64,000 nucleotides of DNA, taken from NCBI RefSeq assembly GCF_016757215.1, contig NZ_JAESIY010000011.1:1-64000 (forward strand). Direction: 5' to 3'. Every line of letters begins with the position of its first letter. Within the stretch, counting starts at the first letter, position 1. Below, in pieces: positions 1-8,860 of the stretch. A program made the position numbers and the translations under genes. Source of the DNA: Fulvivirga sediminis (lineage in GTDB: Bacteria; Bacteroidota; Bacteroidia; Cytophagales; Cyclobacteriaceae). The notes under the pieces are model-generated. The model searched no databases and was not told the DNA's origin. It saw only the letters and a program-made list of their open reading frames with translations.

Positions 1-370
1 CCATATTACCATTGATTTTTGAGACAACATAACTCAGATTAGGAAAGGGGCTCTACTTTAGAGGTGCAAATATAAATTTGATACTATCAGTACCGGCATA
101 GTCCTATTGGCAGATAAAAAAAATGTAGTTAAATGTTGCTATATGTTAGATCAAGCAGGAAATGATTTTGTAATAGGGTTTTCAAGCCAAATAACCTGAT
201 TATTTACGAATGGTAGATTCCTGTAAATGTCAAACAAACAACTCTATCTGTAAGCCGTGTGAGGGAAAACTTTATCCACGGTTTGATGAAGGGGGTGCTG
301 ATAGTTCGATTTTACTATATTTATAGAAAATGAGGGCTATTAGGCTCTACTATGGCATAATCTACAACTT
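1..370. other. Gap with no recognisable gene
   Basis: I read both strands and find no coding frame with convincing composition, no RNA gene and no strong hairpin. The stretch is AT-rich with frequent stops in all frames. It ends at the start codon of the frameshifted lipoprotein gene, so its last part presumably carries that gene's promoter, but no clear TAnnTTTG element is visible. Confidence 0.5.
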
Positions 371-777
371 ATGAAACTCTTATTTTACCACTCTTACTTT
401 TAATAGGCTCTTGTCAAGAATCAGGGTTGGATAATGATTGTAATCAAATTCCCTCAAGACCTTTATTTCGATTTATTCTTGAGAGTGAGAGCGACATTGA
501 GTCTGATGATTTTACCTTGTTTTACGAATTCTCAACTGACAGCTTAAGCGTATATAATGAAGGATTTATGGATAGGGATACTTTTCAAATTGATCTCGAT
601 TATTCATCCAAATTCACATTACAAAACAATAAAAAGGACTTAAAATATATCATCGAACATTCTGTAGTAGAGAGAAAAAAAACTGAGTGTGGAATAATTA
701 CGGTTCGATCAATAAATATTAATGATTTATTCATCTGCGAAAACTGCAACCTGGATATAACATATCATGTCAAGTAA
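371..777 (+). pseudogene. Small lipoprotein gene with a 1-base frameshift in the signal peptide
   Basis: The ATG at 371 runs into a stop after ten codons. The next frame is open from 361 to 777 but has no start codon before the TTG at 427. Adding one A to the AAA run just after the ATG joins the two frames and gives a signal peptide starting MKTLILPLLLLIGSC, a typical lipobox with Cys encoded at 412-414. The mature part of about 120 residues is acidic, has a C-terminal ICENC motif, and matches no family I recognise. It looks like a secreted lipoprotein broken by a single-base deletion in a homopolymer, or a sequencing error. A repeat copy begins about 25 bp downstream. Translation from the TTG at 427 would give a cytoplasmic 116-residue protein, which is less likely. 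Confidence 0.65.
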
Positions 778-802
778 AACTACAAATTATACTTTTCAAT
801 CC

Positions 803-1008
803 CAGCTCGATCGTAATTATACTGCCATTGCTATCTTCACGGGCATTTGTAATGCCCTTATCATCAAACTCAAAACCAAGGCTTTAAAAACCCCAAAAAA
901 GGAAAAAAGAGCCACGTCATTATTTTTATAGATCAGCTATCCTGGTGGTAAGGGAATGTTGGCCATGAGCCTAATGGTATGAAGCAGTACCACCATGCAG
1001 AGCATGGC
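803..1008 (+). repeat. Dispersed ~205-bp repeat, copy 1 of 3
   Basis: This segment aligns along its whole length with 6733-6940 and 8271-8472. Shared blocks include CGGGCATTTGTAATG and TCAAACTCAAAACCAAG. The first 120 bp can be read as a peptide beginning QLDRNYTAIAIFTGICNA, also readable in copy 2. The last 73 bp form an imperfect hairpin: left arm 936-950, right arm 988-1008, with a 6-nt bulge on the right arm. The stem here has two mismatches. It may be the decayed end of a mobile element, but no transposase is preserved. Confidence 0.7.
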
Positions 1009-1189
1009 GTAGGGGCCGTAGGGGAGGCATAGGACTCATAAATGGGTTTATGCACAAGTCCGCCCCAGCTCGCCATAAAATAGGTTGAATGTTTACAAAC
1101 GCACTTCATTTTCGCATACAACAAAGTCAATATCGGCTACATCGGATTTATTTCTTCTGCTGAACTTTGAATAAATAAAACACATAAAA
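1009..1189. other. Leader region between repeat copy 1 and the oxidoreductase gene
   Basis: This is unique sequence following the repeat. It contains no convincing gene. The purine-rich stretch AATAAATAAAACACATAAAA directly precedes the ATG at 1190 and is the A-rich leader common in Bacteroidota. Confidence 0.4.
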
Positions 1190-2158
1190 ATGAAAGCAGT
1201 AATAATCAACGAATTTGGCGGAACGGACGTATTGAAAATTGAAGAAGTAGAACGTCCTGTTCCAGCAGCAGATGAAATTTTAGTAAAGGTTTATGCAAGC
1301 GGTGTAAACCCTGTGGACAGGGTAGTCCGTGAAGGTGGCAACGATGTATTGAGACCTTATTTAAATTTGCCCTTAATTATAGGTTGGGATGCATCAGGCA
1401 TAGTAGAAGAAATCGGGAGCAACGTTACAAACTTTAAAAAAGGCGATGAAGTATATGGCATTCCTAACTTTCCTGGCAACGGTAGCTATGCAGAATATAT
1501 TGCAGCGAAAGCAAGCCAGTTTGCACTGAAACCTGAAAGTCTTACTTTTAATGAGGCAGCAGCCATTCCTTTAACGGGGCTTGTGGCGGCTAATTCAATT
1601 TTTGACTTTGGAAAACTTGAAGCAGGACAACGTGTTTTTATACAAGGTGCATCAGGCAGTGTAGGAAATTTTGCAGTTCAATTTGCCAAGGTAAAAGGTG
1701 CTTATGTAATTGGTAGTTGTTCCACGGATAATATCGAATTTGTAAAACAACTTGGCGCGGATGAAGTAATTGACTATAAGACACAGCACTTTGAAGAGTT
1801 ATTGCAAGATATTGATGTTGTATTTGAAGCTTCATCAGTGAGGGATAATAATGAGCGCTTAAAGAGTATAGCTGTATTAAAAAAAGGCGGAATTTTTATA
1901 AGTGCTAATGTAGACTTCCCTTTTGACGATGCAGTTAAAGAAGCAATGGAAAAAAAGAATGTCAAAGGAGAATTTCTTGCTGCACAAACAAATCACCTGA
2001 CATGGCTCAATCAATTTACGCAGTGGATTAACGAAGGCAAAGTAAAAGTAACGCTAGGCAAAGAGTATTCTTTAGAAGAAGTTGCCGAAGCCCACGAGGA
2101 AAGTGAAACCGGACAGGTTCGTGGAAAATTCATATTAGAAGTGAGAAAAGAAAACTGA
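1190..2158 (+). CDS. NADP-dependent zinc-free MDR oxidoreductase (quinone-reductase-like)
   Basis: The 322-residue product has the two-domain layout of the medium-chain dehydrogenase/reductase superfamily. A GroES-like N-terminal domain occupies roughly residues 1-125 (GWDASGIVEEIG, then GDEVYGIP). A Rossmann domain follows with the nucleotide loop GASGSVGNFAVQFAK near residue 152. The cysteine-rich zinc lobe of classical alcohol dehydrogenases is missing, and the length suits the quinone-oxidoreductase/zeta-crystallin branch. Such enzymes reduce quinones or enones with NADPH in the cytoplasm; the substrate is unknown. The stop codon lies one base before the ATG of the AraC regulator, so the two are almost certainly one operon and the regulator probably controls it. 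Confidence 0.88.
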   Translation: MKAVIINEFGGTDVLKIEEVERPVPAADEILVKVYASGVNPVDRVVREGGNDVLRPYLNLPLIIGWDASGIVEEIGSNVTNFKKGDEVYGIPNFPGNGSYAEYIAAKASQFALKPESLTFNEAAAIPLTGLVAANSIFDFGKLEAGQRVFIQGASGSVGNFAVQFAKVKGAYVIGSCSTDNIEFVKQLGADEVIDYKTQHFEELLQDIDVVFEASSVRDNNERLKSIAVLKKGGIFISANVDFPFDDAVKEAMEKKNVKGEFLAAQTNHLTWLNQFTQWINEGKVKVTLGKEYSLEEVAEAHEESETGQVRGKFILEVRKEN

Positions 2159-2159
2159 A

Positions 2160-3071
2160 ATGACCATAAAGATAAAAACCATAGCCGAATTTCATCAATA
2201 TAGAGGTTTACCCAAACCTGAACATCATTTAATTAGTGTTATTGATATTGAAAACGTCAAACATTGGCATGCTGATGAACCACAGAATTTGGCATTGGAT
2301 TTTTATGTAATTGCCCTTAAAAGAGTTTTGAGTAAAGGAAAAGTTAATTATGGGCAAAACCAGTACTATTATGATGAAGGCATTATGTCATTTATGTCGC
2401 CCAATCAGATTTTTAGTATTTATAAAGAAAAAAATGAAGAATTAAAACAATCGGGGTGGGTGTTACTTATTCATCCCGATTTTCTTTGGAATACTGTATT
2501 GTCAAACAAAATTAAGCAATACGAGTATTTTAAATATTCAGCAAATGAGGCATTAATGCTTTCAGAAAAAGAAGAAAAAACGATTGTCGGAATTATTGAA
2601 AATATTGAACAAGAGTATCACTCAAACATCGATAATTTTAGCCAAGACATCATCATTGCCCATTTGGAAACACTATTGAATTATTCTGACCGTTTTTATC
2701 ACCGTCAATTCCTAACACACAAAAAGGTAAATCATCAAATTCTTGATAAGTTTGAAAAATTACTACTGGATTACTTCAAGAATGATACGGTAACTGAAAA
2801 AGGCTTGCCAACAGTGCAGTATATTTCTGAGGAATTAAATGTATCTGTAAGTTATCTAAGCCGTTTGCTTAAAACCTTAACCGGACAAAGTACACAACAG
2901 CACATTCACGACAAGCTAATTGAAAAAGCCAAAGAAAGATTATCAACAACAACATTAACTGTTAGCGAAATCGCCTATGAATTAGGCTTTGAACATTCAC
3001 AATCTTTTAGCAAGCTTTTCAAAACCAAGACAAAAGTTTCGCCTTTGGAGTTCAGACAATCATTTAATTAA
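2160..3071 (+). CDS. AraC-family transcriptional regulator (copy A)
   Basis: The 303-residue protein has an N-terminal sensor-like region (about 1-190) and a C-terminal AraC double helix-turn-helix from about 200. Supporting motifs are YISEELNVSVSYLSRLLKTL for the first helix-turn-helix and VSEIAYELGFEHSQSFSKLF for the second. It is co-transcribed with the MDR oxidoreductase just upstream. Its last 150 bp (2922-3071) match the last 150 bp of the AraC gene at 4531-5460 at 148 positions, while the rest of the two proteins is only moderately similar. The effector is unknown. Confidence 0.9.
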   Translation: MTIKIKTIAEFHQYRGLPKPEHHLISVIDIENVKHWHADEPQNLALDFYVIALKRVLSKGKVNYGQNQYYYDEGIMSFMSPNQIFSIYKEKNEELKQSGWVLLIHPDFLWNTVLSNKIKQYEYFKYSANEALMLSEKEEKTIVGIIENIEQEYHSNIDNFSQDIIIAHLETLLNYSDRFYHRQFLTHKKVNHQILDKFEKLLLDYFKNDTVTEKGLPTVQYISEELNVSVSYLSRLLKTLTGQSTQQHIHDKLIEKAKERLSTTTLTVSEIAYELGFEHSQSFSKLFKTKTKVSPLEFRQSFN

Positions 3072-3175
3072 ATTCCTTCTTTTTATTTTTCAGCAGATGC
3101 ACAAGTTAGTAACTACTGACAACAGCACATTAAAATGCCAATACTATCCAACTGGTTCTTCAATGGTTAATTCAA

Positions 3176-3319
3176 AGGAAATTTGTGGTTATTCTGAAAT
3201 TGACAAATAGGGAAAGGATCAATGAAAATTTCAATGTATTTGACTTTGAGTTATCTGCCGATGATATGACAACTATCAAATTGCTAGATAAAGGTAGTGG
3301 TCTAATTTACAGTGTTTAA
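3176..3319 (+). pseudogene. C-terminal remnant of an aldo-keto reductase gene
   Basis: One frame reads VVILKLTNRERINENFNVF followed by DFELSADDMTTIKLLDKGSG and a stop at 3317-3319. This is the characteristic C-terminal stretch of DkgA-type aldo-keto reductases, where the usual form is VIPKS followed by an R-x-x-EN-x-x-VFDFELS pattern. The catalytic core is absent and upstream frames contain stops. The fragment belongs to a different subfamily from the intact reductase starting at 3436, so it is not a simple duplicate of it. Confidence 0.7.
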
Positions 3320-3367
3320 AAAATATTTGAAAATTGGACTACAACAATGACCAATTGGGCTACTTTT

Positions 3368-3417
3368 TATAGAACGACAATCAAGAATTTTGTACTGAAA
3401 TTTAATTCAGTTCTATA
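3368..3417. promoter_or_regulatory. Inverted repeat upstream of the aldo-keto reductase gene
   Basis: The perfect 8-bp arms TATAGAAC (3368-3375) and GTTCTATA (3410-3417) enclose a second pair, ACTGAA (3394-3399) and TTCAGT (3406-3411). The site ends 18 bp before the ATG at 3436. It could be a regulator site for one of the neighbouring AraC proteins or an RNA hairpin in the leader. This rests on symmetry alone. Confidence 0.35.
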
Positions 3418-3426
3418 AACATTTAA

Positions 3427-4416
<990 letters not shown>

Positions 4417-4444
4417 AGTAAAACCAACTGTAAGCAACGATGAG

Positions 4445-4483
4445 TTGTGTGTGCAAGTCAAATAAAGAGCTTGCACACATAAC
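4445..4483. repeat. Inverted repeat between the aldo-keto reductase and AraC copy B
   Basis: The arms TGTGTGCAAG (4448-4457) and CTTGCACACA (4470-4479) are perfect complements around a 12-nt loop, and the pairing extends outward with one mismatch. No T-run follows, so it is a weak terminator candidate. It may instead be an operator or an RNA structure in the leader of the downstream AraC gene. Confidence 0.4.
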
Positions 4484-4530
4484 CTTAGACAGCATGCTAA
4501 AGAATATGTCTGTCAAATAAAGTGATTATA

Positions 4531-5460
4531 ATGGCAACCAAAAAAATGCAAACACAAGCTGACATAAATCATATTAAAAGTATATCGCAATTGATGCGTA
4601 TCCTGGGACTTTCTGCGCCATTGCACCCAATGGTTGCATTGGTTGATTACAATCATGTCTCGATTGACATGTTTCCAAGAGGGCAAAAAATAAGTCTTGA
4701 TTTTTACAAAATTTCCTTTAAACCTACCTTCACAGGACATCTAAAATACGGACAAGGATATTACGATTTTGAAGAGGGTGGATTGGCATTTTTGAAGCCG
4801 AAACAAATTGTTTTTTCACCAGAAGACCTAGAAAGCTATGAAGGTATCGCTTTGTATTTTCATCCGGACTTTGTCCGAAATTACCCATTAGGAAAAACAA
4901 TAAATCAACACGGATTTTTCTCTTATGATGTTTCAGAAGCATTATTTTTATCGGCAAAAGAAAAAGAAATTATAGCCAATTTATTTACTATAATAACTAA
5001 CGAATTGGACAACAATATTGACAGTTTCAGTCAAGATGTTTTGGTGTCGCAAATAGAATTGTTATTGAATTATAGCAATCGTTTTTACAACCGGCAATTC
5101 ATTACGAGAAAAGCCATCAATCACGATATCATATCTTCTTTGGACAGACTTTTAAACAGCTATTTTGAAGAAGAAAACGGTCTGAAAAACGGATTGCCCT
5201 CGGTGAAATATATCAGCACAGAATTAAAGCTATCGCAACGCTATCTGAGTGATATGTTGAGTTCATTGACAGGGCTAACTACACAACAATACATTCAAAA
5301 CGCAATCATAGAAAAAGCCAAAGAAAGATTATCAACAACAACATTAAGTGTTAGCGAAATCGCCTACGAATTAGGCTTTGAACATTCACAATCTTTTAGC
5401 AAGCTTTTCAAAACCAAGACAAAAGTTTCGCCTTTGGAGTTCAGACAATCATTTAATTAA
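4531..5460 (+). CDS. AraC-family transcriptional regulator (copy B)
   Basis: I start this gene at the ATG at 4531 rather than the in-frame GTG at 4522, giving 309 residues. The N-terminal region (about 1-195) resembles that of the AraC protein at 2160-3071 in layout (for example the shared SQDxxxxxxELLLNYSxRFYxRQF pattern). The C-terminal AraC double helix-turn-helix reads YISTELKLSQRYLSDMLSSL and then SVSEIAYELGFEHSQSFSKL. The last 150 bp are almost identical to the other gene. It probably regulates the aldo-keto reductase upstream or the hydrolase downstream. Confidence 0.88.
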   Translation: MATKKMQTQADINHIKSISQLMRILGLSAPLHPMVALVDYNHVSIDMFPRGQKISLDFYKISFKPTFTGHLKYGQGYYDFEEGGLAFLKPKQIVFSPEDLESYEGIALYFHPDFVRNYPLGKTINQHGFFSYDVSEALFLSAKEKEIIANLFTIITNELDNNIDSFSQDVLVSQIELLLNYSNRFYNRQFITRKAINHDIISSLDRLLNSYFEEENGLKNGLPSVKYISTELKLSQRYLSDMLSSLTGLTTQQYIQNAIIEKAKERLSTTTLSVSEIAYELGFEHSQSFSKLFKTKTKVSPLEFRQSFN

Positions 5461-5593
5461 GGCAGTCTTGGCTGTATTTGCCGTCTTCATTATAAACTAT
5501 CTGTATATATACAATGAAACTTGATTGAAAAGCAACTGCAGGAAGATCATTCTACTATTGGGCCGTTCAAGCGAATCTTCATCAAAAAAAATT

Positions 5594-6616
5594 ATGGACT
5601 TTAAAAAAAAGCAAACTGAAGCTAATTTAAAACCGGGGGATCGGACGGTACCGGAGCGCAAAATTCCAGTACCGCACAGGGATATCAGTGAAAGAGCTCA
5701 AGAAATGATTGCCGCTCCATATAATGTTTTCATCGATTGGAATTTGAATCCTCCCACAAAAGACGATTGGAGTAAAATTGTCACGAAGGTAAGTGAAAGT
5801 TCAGCACCAGCGGTTAATAAATTGATTGAAGACCTGGGTTTAACCGTTGAACAACTTCAGATTGGAGGTGTAAAGTGTTATAGATTAACTCCTGAAAACA
5901 TCCCTGAAAATCATCGCAAACAGCTTGTAATTGTGGCGCACGGAGGTGCCTACGTATACGCTCCTGGCATAGGATCGGTTAGAGAAGCAGCCATGTTTGC
6001 CGCTTTTGGTGGCTACACTACCATCTCGGTTGATTACAGTTTATCTTACGAGAATCCTTTTCCTGGCGCCATTGAAGATATGATTGACGTTTGGCGGGCA
6101 ATACTAACAGAGTACGATCCCCGTAGTGTTGCAATGACTGGCACTTCAGCCGGAGGTGGCCTTATTATGGCGACCATTTTAAAGATTAAAGAGCTAGGAC
6201 TTGGCATGCCAGCAGCAATAGCTCCGTCTTCCCCATGGGCTGATCTTACCGAAACGGGTGACAGTTATAAAACCAACGAATGGCTAGACAATATTCTCGT
6301 GAGCTATTCAGGTTATTTAGGATTAGCCGCAAAACTTTATGCCAATGGCAATGATCTTAGTCATCCTCTTTTATCGCCGATAAACGGGAATTTAGAAGGT
6401 TTTCCACCGACTATCTTGACTTCAGGCACACGAGACCTCTTTTTAAGTAATACAGTAAGATCTCATCGTAAATTAAGACGCGCCAGAGTGCCTGCTCAAT
6501 TACATATCTATGAGGGTATTTCTCATTCTCAACTTTCCTTTGATCCAGACCTTCCGGAAACACGAGAAGCCTATGGTGAGATTGCTGCATTTTTTGATCA
6601 ATACCTGATTTGGTAG
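5594..6616 (+). CDS. Alpha/beta hydrolase, hormone-sensitive-lipase type
   Basis: Starting at the ATG at 5594 gives 340 residues; an upstream in-frame TTG at 5525 would add 23 residues with no homology value. The oxyanion motif HGG is at 116-118. The nucleophile elbow GTSAGGG places Ser185, with Asp281 in SGTRDLFL and His311 in EGISHSQ completing a catalytic triad. This is the alpha/beta hydrolase fold-3 (acetyl-hydrolase, HSL) family. It likely cleaves short-chain esters. No clear signal peptide is present, so it is probably cytoplasmic. Its location next to two oxidoreductases and two AraC genes suggests a small detoxification or catabolic cassette. Confidence 0.85.
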   Translation: MDFKKKQTEANLKPGDRTVPERKIPVPHRDISERAQEMIAAPYNVFIDWNLNPPTKDDWSKIVTKVSESSAPAVNKLIEDLGLTVEQLQIGGVKCYRLTPENIPENHRKQLVIVAHGGAYVYAPGIGSVREAAMFAAFGGYTTISVDYSLSYENPFPGAIEDMIDVWRAILTEYDPRSVAMTGTSAGGGLIMATILKIKELGLGMPAAIAPSSPWADLTETGDSYKTNEWLDNILVSYSGYLGLAAKLYANGNDLSHPLLSPINGNLEGFPPTILTSGTRDLFLSNTVRSHRKLRRARVPAQLHIYEGISHSQLSFDPDLPETREAYGEIAAFFDQYLIW

Positions 6617-7027
6617 TTTCTGACATTCTTTACTACTAATCATATTCATTCAATCTGAAAATCGAAGACCTAACTGATGAAAAGCAATATGGCAAAAAGC
6701 GGCTACCACAAAACAATAAGAAAAGCAACCCTTCCAGCTAGACCGTAATTATACTGCGATTGCTATCTTTACGGGCATTTGTAATGCCCTTATCATCAAA
6801 CTCAAAACCAAGGCTTTAAAAATGTCCAAAAAAGGAGTAAAGAGCCTAATGATTATTTTATAGATCAGCTATGCTGGTGGTAAGGGAATGTTGGCTGTAA
6901 GCCTAATGATATGGAGCGGTACCACCAAGCAGAGCATAGCGGGAACTAGGGCTTTCACCCTTTGGAATAATTTCGGTATCTTCATACCAACATGCCCATG
7001 ACGGGCACAACATAATGGAAGTAAAAA
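6617..7027. other. Gap holding repeat copy 2
   Basis: This 411-bp gap is mostly occupied by the second copy of the ~205-bp repeat. The flanks carry no recognisable gene. The last 80 bp lead into the TlpA-like gene and contain no clear promoter element. Confidence 0.5.
6733..6940 (+). repeat. Dispersed ~205-bp repeat, copy 2 of 3
   Basis: This is the best-preserved copy of the repeat at 803-1008. The peptide frame QLDRNYTAIAIFTGICNA is open here. The terminal hairpin is perfect apart from one bulge: arm GCTATGCTGGTGGTA at 6868-6882 pairs fully with TACCACCA plus GCATAGC at 6920-6940, leaving AGCAGA unpaired. It lies between the alpha/beta hydrolase and the TlpA-like gene. Confidence 0.72.
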
Positions 7028-8116
7028 ATGACTAATTTTATTCTTACTGCAACATTGATTCTATTTTCACTGTCTGTTCAGTCTCAGCCAAATCTTAGCC
7101 TTAAATTTGATGATATAGCATCTGGAAAAGTATTTCTTATCAATAAACAAAATGAACTGATTGATACCTTACTCATAAATAGTGGCAATGTTACTTATGA
7201 CGCAATCATACCGACCCCAACTCTATTTTATCTGATTGTTGATGGGTATAACACAAAACGGCCATTACCATTGGTGCTTTCAGACCAATTGACTGAAATC
7301 GAGTTCAAGAACTTTAAAGAAATTAATGAAAACAGTGTTAATGAAGCTTATCCAAACAGACCCTTTTTTGTTTTAGATCCTAACAATAATGCTGCATTTT
7401 ATGAGTTTCTGTCTAACTGGAAGCACTTCTATAACCTGATTGAAAAGTTGTCAGAGAATGACTCTCCTGAACAATTAGAAAAAAGAAAAAACGCATACGA
7501 TTCCTTTTTATCACAGAATAAACAAATCATTAAAAGCAATAGTGATCAATATATCTCTGCCATTATTATTGATTTTCTTCTTCGCAATAACTTGCTTCAG
7601 ATTGAAACGCTTCAAGAATATTATGATGAATTGAGCCTATCCGTTAAAGGATCCTATATGGGATTTAAAATTGGAGAAAAGGCTGGTAACGCTGGGAGAT
7701 TGCAGCCAGGTCAGCCAGCACCATTATTTGAACTAACCGATAGTGAGGGTAAAAACTACAATCAGCAAAGTCTTACTGGGAAAAATGTGTTACTTCATTT
7801 TTGGTCATCATCATGTGCTCCCTGTATCAAAGAAGCTCCTGATTTGTTGAAACTCAGTAGAGACTATGCTAATAATCTAGTTGTTATAAATATCTCTCTG
7901 GATACAGATAATGAGAGATGGATAACGGGAATTGAAAAAGCAGGAATTGGGCACATGATTAACGTCTGCGACATGCAAGGTCTGAATAGTGTAATCGCCA
8001 AGTCATATGATGTCACTTTTATCCCAGTCTACTACTTAATTGATACCAATGGTAATATTTCCTTAAAAGGAACACTTGAGCAAGTTACAGAGAAAGCCAA
8101 AAATGGCATGCCCTAA
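7028..8116 (+). CDS. TlpA-family thiol-disulfide oxidoreductase with N-terminal DUF4369-like region
   Basis: The 362-residue protein begins with a signal peptide cleaved near residue 20 (LFSLSVQSQP). Residues 22-200 form a beta-rich then helical region resembling the N-terminal half of Bacteroidota AhpC/TSA-type proteins. A thioredoxin domain follows from about 226 (GQPAPLFELTDSEGK), with the redox pair Cys263/Cys266 in SSSCAPCIKEAP. It would act in the periplasm, reducing or isomerising disulfides. It stands alone between two copies of the repeat, which is the most cassette-like arrangement in this tract. Confidence 0.85.
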   Translation: MTNFILTATLILFSLSVQSQPNLSLKFDDIASGKVFLINKQNELIDTLLINSGNVTYDAIIPTPTLFYLIVDGYNTKRPLPLVLSDQLTEIEFKNFKEINENSVNEAYPNRPFFVLDPNNNAAFYEFLSNWKHFYNLIEKLSENDSPEQLEKRKNAYDSFLSQNKQIIKSNSDQYISAIIIDFLLRNNLLQIETLQEYYDELSLSVKGSYMGFKIGEKAGNAGRLQPGQPAPLFELTDSEGKNYNQQSLTGKNVLLHFWSSSCAPCIKEAPDLLKLSRDYANNLVVINISLDTDNERWITGIEKAGIGHMINVCDMQGLNSVIAKSYDVTFIPVYYLIDTNGNISLKGTLEQVTEKAKNGMP

Positions 8117-8270
8117 TTAGAATAGACGGCTTTGACTCAGATTCAGTCAGAGAGCGCCTTTCACCACTTGGGGTGCGGTTCTCTTACCTTGGCCTGTTCA
8201 GTGAATATCGTTTTTGTTCTTCTGTCTGCTTAAGAAAAGTCCATGCATTCTCAAAAAGCAGTATGCCGCC

Positions 8271-8472
8271 AGCACTATCGCAATTATATATTGCTACTTT
8301 CACGGGCATTTGTAATGACCTGATCATCAAACTCAAAACCAAGTCTTTAAAAATGCTCAAAAAAGGAGTGAAGAGCCTAATGATTATTTTTATAGATCAG
8401 CTATGCCGGTGGTAACGGAATATTGGCCTTAAGTCTGATGATATGGAGTGGTATCACCATGCAGAGCATGGC
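8271..8472 (+). repeat. Dispersed ~205-bp repeat, copy 3 of 3
   Basis: This copy aligns with those at 803 and 6733. Small deletions at its 5' end alter the first codons, but the later frame stays open as IATFTGICNDLIIKLKTKSL and onward to a TAA at 8412-8414. The terminal hairpin is retained in place: arms 8400-8414 and 8452-8472 with the same 6-nt bulge, but more mismatches. It directly abuts a peptidase-like remnant. Confidence 0.68.
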
Positions 8473-8477
8473 GGGAA

Positions 8478-8680
8478 TGGTGTGATTATTTATCAAATGA
8501 AATTTTTTATCGTGTAGCCAAATTAAGGAAAGATAAAAGCCAGTTCTTCCAACAGGTCACTTCCATATTTCTAAATTACAGAATGAAAATATTAAAGAAG
8601 ACTTCTCAAATAATAAAACTAAGGAAATGATTTCAATAGTAACTAAGGGAATAATAGAAGGAATTAAAGGATTGAAATAA
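8478..8680 (+). pseudogene. C-terminal remnant resembling pyroglutamyl peptidase (C15)
   Basis: The reading passes through two frames. First comes DYLSNEIFYRVAKLRKDKSQ, then after a frameshift near 8537-8555 comes PTGHFHISKLQNENIKEDFS, ending GIIEGIKGLK with a TAA at 8678-8680. The pattern YLxNExxYR followed by GHFHI resembles the C-terminal half of peptidase C15, where YLCN carries the catalytic Cys; here that position reads Ser. The 5' half is absent and the fragment starts at the edge of repeat copy 3. The family assignment is tentative, but the decay is clear. Confidence 0.45.
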
Positions 8681-8742
8681 TGAAGAAAGTAATTGTCATA
8701 ATATTAAATCTTATTTTCGCGTCTTGTGGTGCTCATTTTTGA
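8680..8742 (+). pseudogene. Truncated lipoprotein start (signal peptide only)
   Basis: The 20-codon frame reads MKKVIVIILNLIFASCGAHF and then stops. It is a complete lipoprotein signal peptide with the lipobox FASC. The ATG overlaps the stop of the upstream remnant (TAATG), so the two were once translationally coupled. The mature part is missing, so this is the 5' stub of a deleted gene. Confidence 0.6.
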
Positions 8743-8860
8743 GCGTCAGACCAACTTAAGAATCTTTCCAAGAGAGCAAGCTTCAGCCTCTTAATGTAGG
8801 ATACTAAGTATCAAATGCATTTCCTTGGTATGTAAGTTATGTTTAAATTAAAGAATTGAT

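Larger units (their letters stand above)
8117..8860. other. Gap with repeat copy 3 and broken genes
   Basis: This 744-bp gap holds the third repeat copy, a peptidase-like remnant and a truncated lipoprotein start, listed separately. The pieces at 8117-8270 and 8743-8860 carry no gene I can support; the latter is the leader of the acetyltransferase. Confidence 0.5.

Noticed and set aside
936-1008. Integron attC site
   Set aside because: The size and bulged dyad fit loosely, but the GTTRRRY / RYYYAAC core pair needed at the ends is absent, and neighbouring units are too large and contain several genes each.
933-1130. Minus-strand 65-codon frame over repeat copy 1
   Set aside because: It lies across the hairpin, has no family features and is not preserved in the other two copies.
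2989-3210. 73-codon frame overlapping the end of AraC copy A
   Set aside because: It is a shadow of the AraC frame and its own end cuts across the aldo-keto reductase remnant in a different frame.
8173-8630. Two short + strand frames as real genes
   Set aside because: One is the repeat peptide frame with a chance upstream start; the other is one half of the frameshifted peptidase remnant.
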